DNA from: Deltaproteobacteria bacterium
Lineage (GTDB): Bacteria; Desulfobacterota; Desulfobulbia; Desulfobulbales; Desulfobulbaceae
Assembly: GCA_024278495.1 (NCBI GenBank)
Contig: JAJRTB010000236.1
Span: 1-33,058, forward strand
Reading direction: 5' to 3'
DNA: 33,058 nucleotides
Shown here: positions 10,141 to 17,661 of the stretch, one piece after another
Numbering within the stretch: the first letter of the stretch is position 1
Layout: each line of letters starts with the position of its first letter
Program-made: the position numbers and the translations under genes
The notes under the pieces: generated by a model
Told to the model about the DNA's origin: nothing
Database searches by the model: none
The model's input: the letters and a program-made list of their open reading frames with translations, nothing else

Positions 10141-11025
10141 TTATGGTGTATCCTGCGTACCGGGGATTTCCCGGCGGAAGGCGCTGATCCGGTTGGTCAG
10201 GGCGACAAACCTGTCCAGGGCGAGTTGTTCCGCCCTGACTGTCGGCTCAATGCCAACGGTCCGGATGAGGTGTTCAAGTTCTTTTTTGGATATGGAAAGC
10301 CCGGTCGAGGCAAGGCCGTTGAGCAGGGTTTTGCGGCGCCGGCCAAAGCAGCCCCGCACAATTTTTTTGAGCAGGGACCAGTCGTACGGGGGCAGGGCCG
10401 CGGCTGCCGGGCCGGGCTGGAAGGTGATCTTGATCACCTGTGAATCAACCCTTGGCCTGGGATGGAATTCCGACGGCCTGACATCCAGCAGGCGGGTAAT
10501 GGTCGCGCAGGCGCCAAACAGGAGCGAGGGGACGCCGTACTCCCTGGTGCCGGGCGCGGCCGTCAACCGAAGGGCCACCTCTTTTTGAAGCATGACCACG
10601 GCCCAGTCGATCAGGTCGCGATGGTCAAGGAGCCTGAACAGAAACGGCGAGGAGATGGAGTAGGGCAGGTTGGCAATTATTTTAAGCGTTCCTCCGGCCT
10701 GGGCGGCCAACTGCTCCAGATCCTGCTTGAGTATGTCTCCGTGAACCAGGGTGACATTGTCCGCGAGGTCGCCCTTCTCCTCGTGCAGGCGGATAAGGCC
10801 GGAATCGGCCTCAATGCCGATGACCCGCCGGACCCGGGCCGCAATGGGCCCGGTCAGGGCGCCCAGGCCGACCCCTACCTCGATGATCACGTCTCCGCTG
10901 CCGGGCGCGGCCAGCTCAACAATCCGGCGGGCCGTGTGTTGATGGACCAGGAAGTTCTGGCCCATCCGCTTGTGCGGCGCCAGGTTGCGCTCCCTGAGAA
11001 TTGATCTGGTCCGCTCGTAGGCCAT
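10141..11025 (-). CDS. rsmA: 16S rRNA (adenine1518-N6/adenine1519-N6)-dimethyltransferase
   Basis: RsmA/KsgA, which uses S-adenosylmethionine to dimethylate two adjacent adenines near the 3' end of 16S rRNA during late small-subunit assembly. Seen here are the KRMGQNFLVH N-terminal signature (about 19-28), the SAM-binding EVGVGLGALT loop (49-58), the acidic IEAD motif and the target-adenine motif NLPYSISSP (119-127). The frame is open upstream, but ATG 11025 (MAYERTRSIL) fits the family start and lies 2 nt after the DUF2062 stop. Length is 294 residues, slightly longer than E. coli KsgA. It sits in a tsaD-DUF2062-rsmA run. Confidence 0.95.
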   Translation of the reverse strand: MAYERTRSILRERNLAPHKRMGQNFLVHQHTARRIVELAAPGSGDVIIEVGVGLGALTGPIAARVRRVIGIEADSGLIRLHEEKGDLADNVTLVHGDILKQDLEQLAAQAGGTLKIIANLPYSISSPFLFRLLDHRDLIDWAVVMLQKEVALRLTAAPGTREYGVPSLLFGACATITRLLDVRPSEFHPRPRVDSQVIKITFQPGPAAAALPPYDWSLLKKIVRGCFGRRRKTLLNGLASTGLSISKKELEHLIRTVGIEPTVRAEQLALDRFVALTNRISAFRREIPGTQDTP

Positions 11026-11027
11026 GG

Positions 11028-11552
11028 TCAGCTCTGCCCCTTGTTCCCGGGATGGAGAATATGTTTGCGACGCCTTTTTGCCTGCAGGGTAGCGAAAAAC
11101 CGGAAGGTGACACAATAGCCGATAACCGCCAGCGGCAAGCCGATAACCACTCCGCCGGTCAGCATGACCAGGATGGCGTCGGTGCTGAGATGACTCAGCG
11201 ATTTGAGGCTGTCAAGGAAGCCGCTTTCCTTCAGAACGGTCAGAATCTCCCTGATCCGCTCCCAGCTCAGCCGGCCGGGAAAAGACAGGTCACCCACCTT
11301 CCAGCAGAGATAGTACTGCGGCACCAGGGTAAGCGGGTTGCAAACCGCTGTTCCGGCAATGAGCCCGGCCAGGGTGGAAACCCGCAGGGCCAGGGTGATG
11401 CCTATAATAGCCACGGTGTGGAGCGGAATGGTCGGGGAGATACCGATAAAGATACCAAGCGCCGTGCCCATGGCCAGGGAATAGGGACTGCCGCGGAGCC
11501 GCACAAAGCGCAGCAGGTAGTAGCGGATTGTCCTTTTAGGAGTCAGGGGCAT
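11028..11552 (-). CDS. DUF2062 domain membrane protein
   Basis: 174-residue small membrane protein of the DUF2062 family (function unknown). The N-terminal basic stretch TPKRTIRYYLLRFVRLRGSPYSLAMG leads into hydrophobic segments at about 27-60 (ALGIFIGISPTIPLHTVAIIGITLAL) with the family's IGISPTIPLHT motif, then a NPLTLVPQYYL segment, and a last hydrophobic segment near 125-155. Bacteria often carry it fused to or beside glycosyltransferases; here it lies between tsaD (17 nt upstream) and rsmA (2 nt downstream), so tight co-translation is likely. Confidence 0.85.
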   Translation of the reverse strand: MPLTPKRTIRYYLLRFVRLRGSPYSLAMGTALGIFIGISPTIPLHTVAIIGITLALRVSTLAGLIAGTAVCNPLTLVPQYYLCWKVGDLSFPGRLSWERIREILTVLKESGFLDSLKSLSHLSTDAILVMLTGGVVIGLPLAVIGYCVTFRFFATLQAKRRRKHILHPGNKGQS

Positions 11553-11569
11553 GGTCGGATCCGTGGCGC

Positions 11570-12574
11570 TCAGGGTAAATGCGGTCTGGAGTAGACGTCC
11601 TCGTCCAGACCAAGCTCGTTTCCGTGGCGATAGGCGTGGAAACCGGCCAGTCCGATCATGGCCGCGTTATCGGTACAGTACACGGGTTCCGGCACAAATA
11701 CGGTCAGCCCGGCTGCCAGGCACCGTTCGTTCATTACCTGCCTGAGCCGGGAATTGGCGGCAACACCGCCGCAAACGCATATCCGGCCGATGCCGCACCG
11801 GTCTGCCGCGGCCAGGGTTTTCTCTGCCAGAATATCCACCACCGCCTCCTGGAATGACGCGCAGATATCCTCGACGGGAAGAGTGATGTTTTGTTGGCGA
11901 AAGCGGTTTACCTGGTTCAGCACGGCAGTTTTCAGGCCGCTGAAGCTGAAGTCCAGGCTGTCGGCATCGAGGCGGGCACGGGGAAAGGCAAAGGCGTCAC
12001 TTCGGCCGGCCAGGGCCTTTGCACCGATTGCGGGGCCGCCGGGATAGCCGAGACCGAGCATCTTGGCAACCTTGTCAAAGGCCTCTCCGGCGGCATCGTC
12101 ACGGGTTCGTCCCAGCCATTGAAAGGTGACCGGATCGTCAACCCGGTAGATCGAGGTGTTGCCGCCGGAAACCACCAGGGCGACATAGGGAAAATCGGGC
12201 TTTTGTTCAGCCAGAAACGGCGAGAGCAGGTGACCTGCCATATGATCGACTCCCACGCAGGGAATATCCCTGACCATGGCCAGGCACCGGGCAAAGGTGA
12301 AGCCGACCAGCAGGGAACCGATCAGGCCCGGGCCCCGGGTAACGGCGATCAGGTCAATGTCGTCAAGGTCTGCGCCCGCTTTGTTCAGGGCCTCGGCCAC
12401 AACCGGCCGGATGGATTCGATATGCTTTCTTGAGGCAAGTTCCGGCACAATGCCCCCGTAGGCCGCGTGGACGTCAAACTGGCTGCTGATGATATTGGCG
12501 CGGACAACCTGGTCGTCTTGCAGAACGGCCGCGGCCGTGTCGTCACAGGAGCTTTCGATTGCCAGGATCAGCAT
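11570..12574 (-). CDS. tsaD: tRNA N6-adenosine threonylcarbamoyltransferase
   Basis: TsaD (Gcp/YgjD/Kae1) transfers the threonylcarbamoyl group from threonylcarbamoyl-AMP to A37 of ANN-decoding tRNAs, working with TsaB and TsaE. The ASKHA fold signature ILAIESSCDDTAAAV is at the N-terminus. The iron-binding pair His111/His115 is in DHMAGH, and the nucleotide loop VVSGGNT and the CVCGGVAANSRLR motif follow. Length of 334 residues is normal. TsaB/TsaE genes are not in the window. It heads the run tsaD-DUF2062-rsmA; the gap to pheA upstream is 51 nt. Confidence 0.96.
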   Translation of the reverse strand: MLILAIESSCDDTAAAVLQDDQVVRANIISSQFDVHAAYGGIVPELASRKHIESIRPVVAEALNKAGADLDDIDLIAVTRGPGLIGSLLVGFTFARCLAMVRDIPCVGVDHMAGHLLSPFLAEQKPDFPYVALVVSGGNTSIYRVDDPVTFQWLGRTRDDAAGEAFDKVAKMLGLGYPGGPAIGAKALAGRSDAFAFPRARLDADSLDFSFSGLKTAVLNQVNRFRQQNITLPVEDICASFQEAVVDILAEKTLAAADRCGIGRICVCGGVAANSRLRQVMNERCLAAGLTVFVPEPVYCTDNAAMIGLAGFHAYRHGNELGLDEDVYSRPHLP

Positions 12575-12625
12575 TATTCTTGTCCGCGGCCGGGTTGTTC
12601 TGGCCCGTCGGTTTCCCGGTCAGGG

Positions 12626-13714
12626 TCAGGATTCAAGAGCGGGCGACAGGGGATAGGAGCCGAGCCATTCATAATAGGCACAGGTTTGGCGCAACAGGTT
12701 ACAGGCCTCGCTGATAACCGGGTCTTCCATATGGCCGATCATGTCCAGGAAAAAAAGATAGGTCCACTGCTTGCCCTTGACCGGCCGGGACTCGATCTTG
12801 GCCAGGTTGACGTTCTTGGAGGAAAGGATGGTCAGCACTTCGTTCAGGGCGCCGGGCCGGTCCACCAGCCCGAGCAGCAGGGATGTCTTGTCGTTGCCGC
12901 TTCTTGACGGGGACCGGCGGCCGATGACCAGGAAGCGGGTGGTGTTGCCCTGGTAATCCTCGATACCCTTGACCACCACCTGCAGCTCATAGGTCTTGAT
13001 GGCAAGTGAACTGGCAATGGCGCCGATGTTGGGGTTGTTGGCCGCCATCTGGGCGGCCGCCCCGGTGGAAAAGACCGGCAGGGTCGGCACATCAGGCAGG
13101 TTCTTGCGCAACCATTCCCGGCACTGGGCCAGGGGCTGGGCATGGGAGGCGACCGTCTGGATATCCCCGATATCGCCGGAGCGGCAGACAAGGTTGTGGG
13201 TGATGGGCAGCTGAATTTCGCCGCAGATCTGAACCCGGTACTTCATGAACGAGTCCAGGGTGGAAAAGACCGCGCCTTCGATAGAGTTCTCCACCGGCAC
13301 GATTCCGTAGCTGGTTCTCCCCTTTTCCACCTCGCCAAAGACCTCGTCGATCGACTCCATGGATTTGTAACTGGCAGAGTTGCCGAAATACTCGACTCCG
13401 GCCAGGTGGGTGAAGGTCGCCTCCGGTCCCAGGTAGGCCACCTCGATTTTTTTCTGGGACAGACGACAGGTGGTGATGATTTCGTGGAAAATGGAGAAGA
13501 GGGCCTTTTCAGGAAATACCCCCTGGTTATCCTTTTGCAGACGGGTGTAGATTTCCCGCTCCCGCTTGGGATCCCACTTGGCGCGGCTCGACTGGTCCTT
13601 GAGACGGCCGATCTGCTTGGCGCAGTCGATCCGTTCCTTCAGGAGTTGCAGGATCTGATCGTCTATCGCGTCGATTCTGTTTCGTATTTCTGTAATCTTG
13701 TTCTTTTCTGTCAT
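12626..13714 (-). CDS. pheA: Bifunctional chorismate mutase/prephenate dehydratase
   Basis: P-protein of phenylalanine synthesis, converting chorismate to prephenate and then to phenylpyruvate. Three domains are in order: an AroQ-type chorismate mutase (about 1-88, EIRNRIDAIDDQILQLLKER), prephenate dehydratase (about 93-275, starting VAYLGPEATFTH, with the NTTRFLVIG catalytic TTRF-type motif) and an ACT regulatory domain (about 280-355) with GALNEVLTIL and the ESRP phenylalanine-binding motif. Feedback inhibition by phenylalanine is therefore expected. Length of 362 residues is typical. It is the first gene of the leftward cluster. Confidence 0.96.
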   Translation of the reverse strand: MTEKNKITEIRNRIDAIDDQILQLLKERIDCAKQIGRLKDQSSRAKWDPKREREIYTRLQKDNQGVFPEKALFSIFHEIITTCRLSQKKIEVAYLGPEATFTHLAGVEYFGNSASYKSMESIDEVFGEVEKGRTSYGIVPVENSIEGAVFSTLDSFMKYRVQICGEIQLPITHNLVCRSGDIGDIQTVASHAQPLAQCREWLRKNLPDVPTLPVFSTGAAAQMAANNPNIGAIASSLAIKTYELQVVVKGIEDYQGNTTRFLVIGRRSPSRSGNDKTSLLLGLVDRPGALNEVLTILSSKNVNLAKIESRPVKGKQWTYLFFLDMIGHMEDPVISEACNLLRQTCAYYEWLGSYPLSPALES

Positions 13715-14067
13715 GACGGGGTACGGAAATTGCCGACCGGGGCTGAGCCCCGGTACTGGCTGATGGCCACCGGTCTGTTGTCAGGCCACCTTGAAAATTG
13801 ATGAACTCGTAAATAGGCTAAAATCCTGGCTGAGCACTATGATAATTCAATTTCCTGAATTCGTGCGCGTGTCTCCGGCAATAGTGTCACGGGATCAGAA
13901 TTATATAAGCTAAAGCATCTCGGGTAACTTGCAAAGAAAAAATTGAACCCGGAACATTTGGCGATGAAAAGACTTGCGCTCGTTTGCTTTTACAATAATA
14001 GTTGCTGTACGCGTCCGGCGGGAGAGGGGAAGAAAACGAACAAAAGACAGGGCAGGACCAGTTGATC
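13715..14067. promoter_or_regulatory. 353-bp divergent intergenic region (pheA / DUF39 gene)
   Basis: No gene is visible. The central part (about 13800-14000) is AT-rich and must carry leftward and rightward promoters. On the plus strand a TACAAT at 13991-13996 resembles a -10 box, but no good -35 lies 16-18 nt upstream. I see no T-box, riboswitch fold or strong hairpin that I can support by eye. Confidence 0.3.
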
Positions 14068-15264
14068 ATGAGTGCGTTCAAGGTGAACAAGACATACGAG
14101 GAGATAAACGCCCGGATCAGGGCCGGTGAGGCGGTGGTGGTCAACGCCGAGGAGATGATCGGCATTGTCCGGGAGCACGGTCCGGAGGAAGCCGCCCGCC
14201 GGGTCGATGTGGTGACCACCGGCACCTTCTCCACCATGTGCTCGTCCGGCGCTTTTCTCAATTTCGGCCAGACCACTCCCACCATCAAGGCTGCCCGGGT
14301 CTGGATCAACAAGGTCTCCGCCTACGCGGGCCTCGCGGCCATTGATGTTTTTATAGGCGCCACCGAGCCCAGCGAGGATGATCCCCTGAACAAGATCTAT
14401 CCGGGCGAGTTCCGTTACGGCGGGGGACATGTTATTGAGGACCTGGTGGCAGGCAAAAAGGTGTTTCTCGAGGCCAAGGCCTATCCCACCGACTGCTATG
14501 CCAACCGCAAGTGCAAGAAGGAGCTGACCCTGGCGGATTTTCCCCATGCCCTGCTCTGTAATCCGCGCAACAGCTACCAGAACTATAACTGCGCCGTCAA
14601 CATGTCCGGGCGGACCGTCTATACCTACATGGGTGTACTGAAGCCCAGGTGCCGGAATGCCAACTATTGCAGCGCCGGAGAGCTGAGCCCCCTGCTCAAT
14701 GATCCCCTGTATCGTACCATCGGACTGGGTACCCGTATATTCCTTGGCGGCGGTATCGGGTACGTGACCTGGCAGGGGACCCAGCATAACCCGGGGGCGC
14801 CCCGCGGTCCGAACGGCACGCCCCGCCGGCCCGCCGGAACCCTCATGGTTCAGGGCGACCTGAAACAGATGTCGCCTGAGTGGCTGCGCGGCATAAGTAT
14901 CCAGGGCTACGGCTGTTCCCTTGCCGTGGGCCTTGGCGTGCCCATTCCGATTCTGAACGAGGAGATGGCCTGTTTTACCGGAGTGTCTGACGAGGAAATC
15001 TTTACCCAGGTTGTTGATTACGGGGAGGATTATACCAACCGGGTGGACCGGACCTATGGTGAGGTCAGTTACGCTCAACTCCGTTCCGGCGAGATCGAGG
15101 TGGAGGGCAGAAAGGTGCCGACCGCGCCCCTGTCCAGCCGGGTCAAGGCCCTGGAGATTGCCGAGCAGCTCAAGGGCTGGATCCTGGACGGCCGTTTTGA
15201 GCTGGGCAAGCCGGTGGCGCAACTGGAAACGGTTGACTTTCAGCCGGATACCTTGAATCCGTGA
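14068..15264 (+). CDS. HcyBio/DUF39 protein, probable L-aspartate-semialdehyde sulfurtransferase
   Basis: 398-residue protein of the homocysteine-biosynthesis family (PF01837, formerly DUF39), described in methanogens and sulfate reducers as converting aspartate semialdehyde plus a sulfur donor into homocysteine without the O-acylhomoserine route. Visible features are the family-type N-terminus (MSAFKVNKTYEEINARI), VVTTGTFSTMCSSGAFLNFGQT with Cys58, a Gly-rich RYGGGHVIEDLVAGK stretch, and Cys143/Cys149 in PTDCYANRKCK. Cys58 and Cys143 are candidate persulfide carriers (inference). No CBS domain is fused, and the ferredoxin/NIL partner seen elsewhere is not adjacent. The open frame begins earlier, but ATG 14068 fits the family. 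larE follows in the same direction. Confidence 0.83.
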   Translation: MSAFKVNKTYEEINARIRAGEAVVVNAEEMIGIVREHGPEEAARRVDVVTTGTFSTMCSSGAFLNFGQTTPTIKAARVWINKVSAYAGLAAIDVFIGATEPSEDDPLNKIYPGEFRYGGGHVIEDLVAGKKVFLEAKAYPTDCYANRKCKKELTLADFPHALLCNPRNSYQNYNCAVNMSGRTVYTYMGVLKPRCRNANYCSAGELSPLLNDPLYRTIGLGTRIFLGGGIGYVTWQGTQHNPGAPRGPNGTPRRPAGTLMVQGDLKQMSPEWLRGISIQGYGCSLAVGLGVPIPILNEEMACFTGVSDEEIFTQVVDYGEDYTNRVDRTYGEVSYAQLRSGEIEVEGRKVPTAPLSSRVKALEIAEQLKGWILDGRFELGKPVAQLETVDFQPDTLNP

Positions 15265-15275
15265 CGATAGAATGT

Positions 15276-15290
15276 GAATCCTTCGGATTC
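15276..15290 (+). other. Short perfect hairpin between DUF39 gene and larE
   Basis: Inverted repeat GAATCC-TTC-GGATTC, 6 bp stem with a 3-nt loop, just after the DUF39 stop. No T-run follows immediately, so it is a weak terminator candidate at best. The DUF39 gene end (AATCCGTGACGA, 15257-15268) also matches 12 bases of the core of the palindromic repeats at 4.6 and 17.0 kb. Confidence 0.35.
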
Positions 15291-15336
15291 GCTACTTTTC
15301 GCAAAAGTCGGCAAAACCGGATTTTTTGTTCAAGCT

Positions 15337-16158
15337 ATGGCTCATGGTATCGTATCATCCGCGCTGCGGGAGAAGGTGGACCTGGTGCGCGGCCGCCTGA
15401 AGCGGCACAGGAGGGCGGCCCTGGCCTTTTCAGGCGGGGCGGACAGCTCTCTGCTGTTGTATCTTGCCCTGGATACCCTGGGACCTGACAATGTCCTGGT
15501 TCTGACAGCCCGGAGCTGCCTGCTCACGGAAAGCGAACTTGACCGGGCTGCCTCCTGGTTTGCCCGCCATCCCCGGATACCCAGGGCCCGCCATGTTTTT
15601 GTTGACGTGGATCCGCTGTCCCTGGACGAATTTGTCCGCAACCCTGAAAACAGGTGCTACCTGTGCAAACGTGAAGTGTATCGCCTGTTATGGGAGACCG
15701 TCCGTAGCTCCGGTTTCGTGCACCTGCTTGACGGGACCAATGACGATGACATGCACAGTGACCGTCCGGGGCTTCGGGCCCTCCGGGAACTGGGTATTTC
15801 CACTCCCCTGGCTGAGGCGGGATTAACGAAACCCGAAGTGCGGCTGGCGAGCCGTGACCTGCGGCTTGATACCTGGGATCATCCCTCCGCCTCCTGCCTG
15901 GCAACCCGTATACCCGCGGGGCTTCCCGTGACCGTGGCCAGGATGGAGCTGGTGGCGCGGCTGGAGGCGTACCTGGAAAAGCTGGGTTTTGCCGGTTGCC
16001 GGGCACGGCTGGACCTGCATGATACGCATGCGGTTACCGTGCAGGTTCAACGTCCGGATCTGATCAGGATAACCCGGGAATCAATTCAGGCCTCCCTGCG
16101 GGAACAGTTTCAGCAACTGGGAATTGACAGGATTGCTGTGGACCCGGCTGGCCGGTAA
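15337..16158 (+). CDS. larE: LarE-like ATP-dependent sulfur transferase (three-cysteine type)
   Basis: PP-loop ATP pyrophosphatase of the LarE family, which activates a carboxylate by adenylation and then installs sulfur, classically during synthesis of the nickel-pincer cofactor of lactate racemase. The PP-loop AFSGGADSSLL is at about 30-40. Three cysteines stand out: Cys107 and Cys110 in RCYLCKR, and Cys187 in HPSASCLATRIP. The last corresponds to the sacrificial cysteine of the one-Cys enzymes. The CxxC plus distal Cys arrangement is the pattern linked to a [4Fe-4S] cluster and catalytic (non-sacrificial) sulfur transfer. ATG 15337 is preferred over an upstream GTG at 15274. No larB/larC in the window, so the final product is uncertain. 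Confidence 0.85.
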   Translation: MAHGIVSSALREKVDLVRGRLKRHRRAALAFSGGADSSLLLYLALDTLGPDNVLVLTARSCLLTESELDRAASWFARHPRIPRARHVFVDVDPLSLDEFVRNPENRCYLCKREVYRLLWETVRSSGFVHLLDGTNDDDMHSDRPGLRALRELGISTPLAEAGLTKPEVRLASRDLRLDTWDHPSASCLATRIPAGLPVTVARMELVARLEAYLEKLGFAGCRARLDLHDTHAVTVQVQRPDLIRITRESIQASLREQFQQLGIDRIAVDPAGR

Positions 16159-16281
16159 AGTTGTGACGATTTTTGCCTGGCCGGCGCCATGACAGACTTT
16201 TTTTTGGCCCGACTTTGTTGAAAAATTATATCAAAAGCGTTGAAACCGTTGGCCTGGGCGAGAAAAAAGACATTTTTTCCT

Positions 16282-16310
16282 TTGACAAAGATGGGACTAT
16301 CGGATTAAAT
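16282..16310 (+). promoter_or_regulatory. Sigma-70-type promoter of the HU gene
   Basis: Perfect -35 TTGACA (16282-16287), 17-nt spacer, and -10 TTAAAT (16305-16310; 4 of 6 match to consensus). It lies 87 nt upstream of the HU start codon, leaving an approximately 80-nt leader. This is the best-looking housekeeping promoter in the window. Confidence 0.72.
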
Positions 16311-16396
16311 CCATTTCAAATTAGAGGCGAGTAATCAGGCCTTGCCTGGTAACCCCTGGAAGCCGCAAGGCGAATCAAAAAAAACGGGAGGGAAGT

Positions 16397-16672
16397 ATGA
16401 ACAAAAAGGAATTGGTTGAAGCAATGGCCAGTGCGGCTGATATCAGCAAGGCTGCGGCGGAAAAGGCGCTCAACGGCATGCTCATGGCCGTAACCAAGAC
16501 TCTGGCCAAGGGCGGCAAGGTAACCCTGGTTGGTTTTGGCACCTTTTCTGTTGTCAAGCGTGCCAAGCGTAAGGCAAAAAATCCCCGTACCGGCGAAATG
16601 ATCAATATCCCGGCCAAAAAAGTAGCCAAGTTCAAGCCGGGCAGCAAACTCGCCGAAGCCGTCAAGAAATAA
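16397..16672 (+). CDS. hup: HU-family histone-like DNA-binding protein
   Basis: 91-residue HU/IHF fold protein that bends and compacts DNA as a dimer. The N-terminus MNKKELVEAMA, the VTLVGFGTFSV turn and the beta-arm signature with NPRTGE and the INIPAKK stretch are standard HU. KVAKFKPGSKLAEAVKK forms the C-terminal helix. The pattern favours HU over IHF. It has a strong ribosome site (GGGAGG, about 7 nt upstream), its own TTGACA promoter and an intrinsic terminator, so it is monocistronic. Confidence 0.95.
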   Translation: MNKKELVEAMASAADISKAAAEKALNGMLMAVTKTLAKGGKVTLVGFGTFSVVKRAKRKAKNPRTGEMINIPAKKVAKFKPGSKLAEAVKK

Positions 16673-16696
16673 CATACCTCTTGCAGTGTGAAACAG

Positions 16697-16724
16697 CAGT
16701 CGGCTACACGGCCGGCTGTTTTTT
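16697..16724 (+). terminator. Rho-independent terminator of the HU gene
   Basis: Stem of 8 bp (CAGTCGGC, 16697-16704, pairing GCCGGCTG, 16711-16718, with one G-T pair), a 6-nt loop, and six T directly after (16719-16724). Located 24 nt after the HU stop codon. Confidence 0.85.
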
Positions 16725-16834
16725 ATTTGCGCGGCTTATTGTGCCCGCGTAGTCCATTGAGGTCGCCGCCTCCTTACGAGACGGGCGCTGACTGGAAATG
16801 GGCAGGCAGAAAACAGTGCTGTCAAAGATCTGTA

Positions 16835-17045
16835 TCCCTGAGCGTTCGCCCGTGGCGCAAATGAAAGTGACCGGGCCATGCGGCTATGGAAGGCTATGCC
16901 CCATGGTTTGATCACCTTTATATGGGCCGCGGGTGGGCGCTCTGACGGTTGGATCCGGGTGAGAGCCCGTCTGGTTGAATATGTGAACAGATATTTCACT
17001 TTTTCAATATGTTCCTTGCCAAAGACACAAATTTTCGTCACGGAT
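16835..17045 (-). repeat. Palindromic intergenic repeat, copy B (foldback element)
   Basis: Between 16835 and 16948 the sequence is one long imperfect palindrome with arms of about 55 nt. The left arm contains GAGCGTTCGCCCGTGGCGC, the right arm GCCGCGGGTGGGCGCTC, and the centre is near 16891 with CCATG/CATGG blocks facing each other. With the block at 17025-17045 it matches copy A at 4607-4713 in reverse order and orientation, including two exact 21-bp stretches. Copy B carries about 75 bp of extra DNA between the hairpin and the distal block. No open frame is apparent inside. It resembles a MITE or bacterial foldback/REP-like element. Confidence 0.72.
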
Positions 17046-17063
17046 TCAGAAAAGACAAAGAGT

Positions 17064-17140
17064 CGGGAAGTGGCTCAGTCTGGTAGAGCACAGCGTTCGG
17101 GACGCTGGGGTCGGAGGTTCGAATCCTCTCTTCCCGACCA
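17064..17140 (+). tRNA. tRNA-Pro (anticodon CGG)
   Basis: Cloverleaf read by eye. The acceptor stem CGGGAAG pairs CTTCCCG. The D-arm is GCTC...GAGC with AGTCTGGTA. The anticodon stem CAGCG/CGCTG has loop TTCGGGA, giving anticodon CGG. The T-arm is GGAGG TTCGAAT CCTCT-type. A terminal A plus encoded CCA is present. 77 nt including CCA. It marks the border between conserved housekeeping genes on the left and the CRISPR island on the right, a common place for island insertion. Confidence 0.95.
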
Positions 17141-17149
17141 TTGATCATA

Positions 17150-17189
17150 AAGGGATTTCAACCTGTCAGGTTGGGATCCTTTTTTTTTT
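17150..17189 (+). terminator. Rho-independent terminator after tRNA-Pro
   Basis: Hairpin with inner stem CAACCT/AGGTTG (17159-17164 with 17168-17173, 3-nt loop), extended outward by AAGGGAT against GGATCCTT with a mismatch, and followed by a run of ten T (17180-17189). It ends only 10 nt before the next gene's ATG. Confidence 0.85.
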
Positions 17190-17199
17190 GACCATTGCC

Positions 17200-17661
17200 A
17201 TGGGCGGAAAACGAAAAAAGAAGACTGCGCTCTCCTCTCTGAACCAGGCCCTCCGTCGCCCTGACCTGAGCATTCTTGGTGACGCGGTGAAATCCCTGCC
17301 GCCCGCCCAGTGGCGGAACAGGATGTTTTTCATGGGCGTCCCGGACACCGATCTGCGCCGCCATACGGACGGTGGTTTTCCCGCAACCCTGCGGCCGGAC
17401 AAGGATACCCATCCCCTCTTTGTGCTCTCGGCGCGGACGACCGGCCCCCTGGTTTGCCCCTGTACCTCCAGAAGGGGGAGCAAACGTTCCAGGTACATTC
17501 AAAAAGGATGTCGCCTGGAGATGAAAGGGCATGTCATGGACCGGGATTCCTATCTTGTCGAGCGCTACAGTTTTACCCTGCCTCTGGATGGACGTTTTTC
17601 CCGCAAGTTGTTGTTCATGGGGCTCGTGCCGGACACTTGTCTTCGGGATGGTGGCTCGTGA
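17200..17661 (+). CDS. Unknown protein, first gene of the sigma-factor module
   Basis: 153 residues, basic N-terminus (MGGKRKKK). I do not recognise the family. A central stretch (about 70-147) has the alternating hydrophobic pattern and spacing HPLFVLS...LVCPCTS...DSYLV...RKLLFMG that faintly recalls MazF/PemK beta-barrels; this is a low-confidence impression. Two similar short motifs occur, MFFMGVPDTDLR (43-54) and LLFMGLVPDTCLRD (137-150). Four cysteines lie in the second half. There is no ribosome site and the tRNA terminator ends 10 nt upstream, so the start is uncertain (a TTG at 17188 is also in frame). The stop overlaps the sigma gene start by GTGA, so the two are translationally coupled. 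Confidence 0.6.
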   Translation: MGGKRKKKTALSSLNQALRRPDLSILGDAVKSLPPAQWRNRMFFMGVPDTDLRRHTDGGFPATLRPDKDTHPLFVLSARTTGPLVCPCTSRRGSKRSRYIQKGCRLEMKGHVMDRDSYLVERYSFTLPLDGRFSRKLLFMGLVPDTCLRDGGS

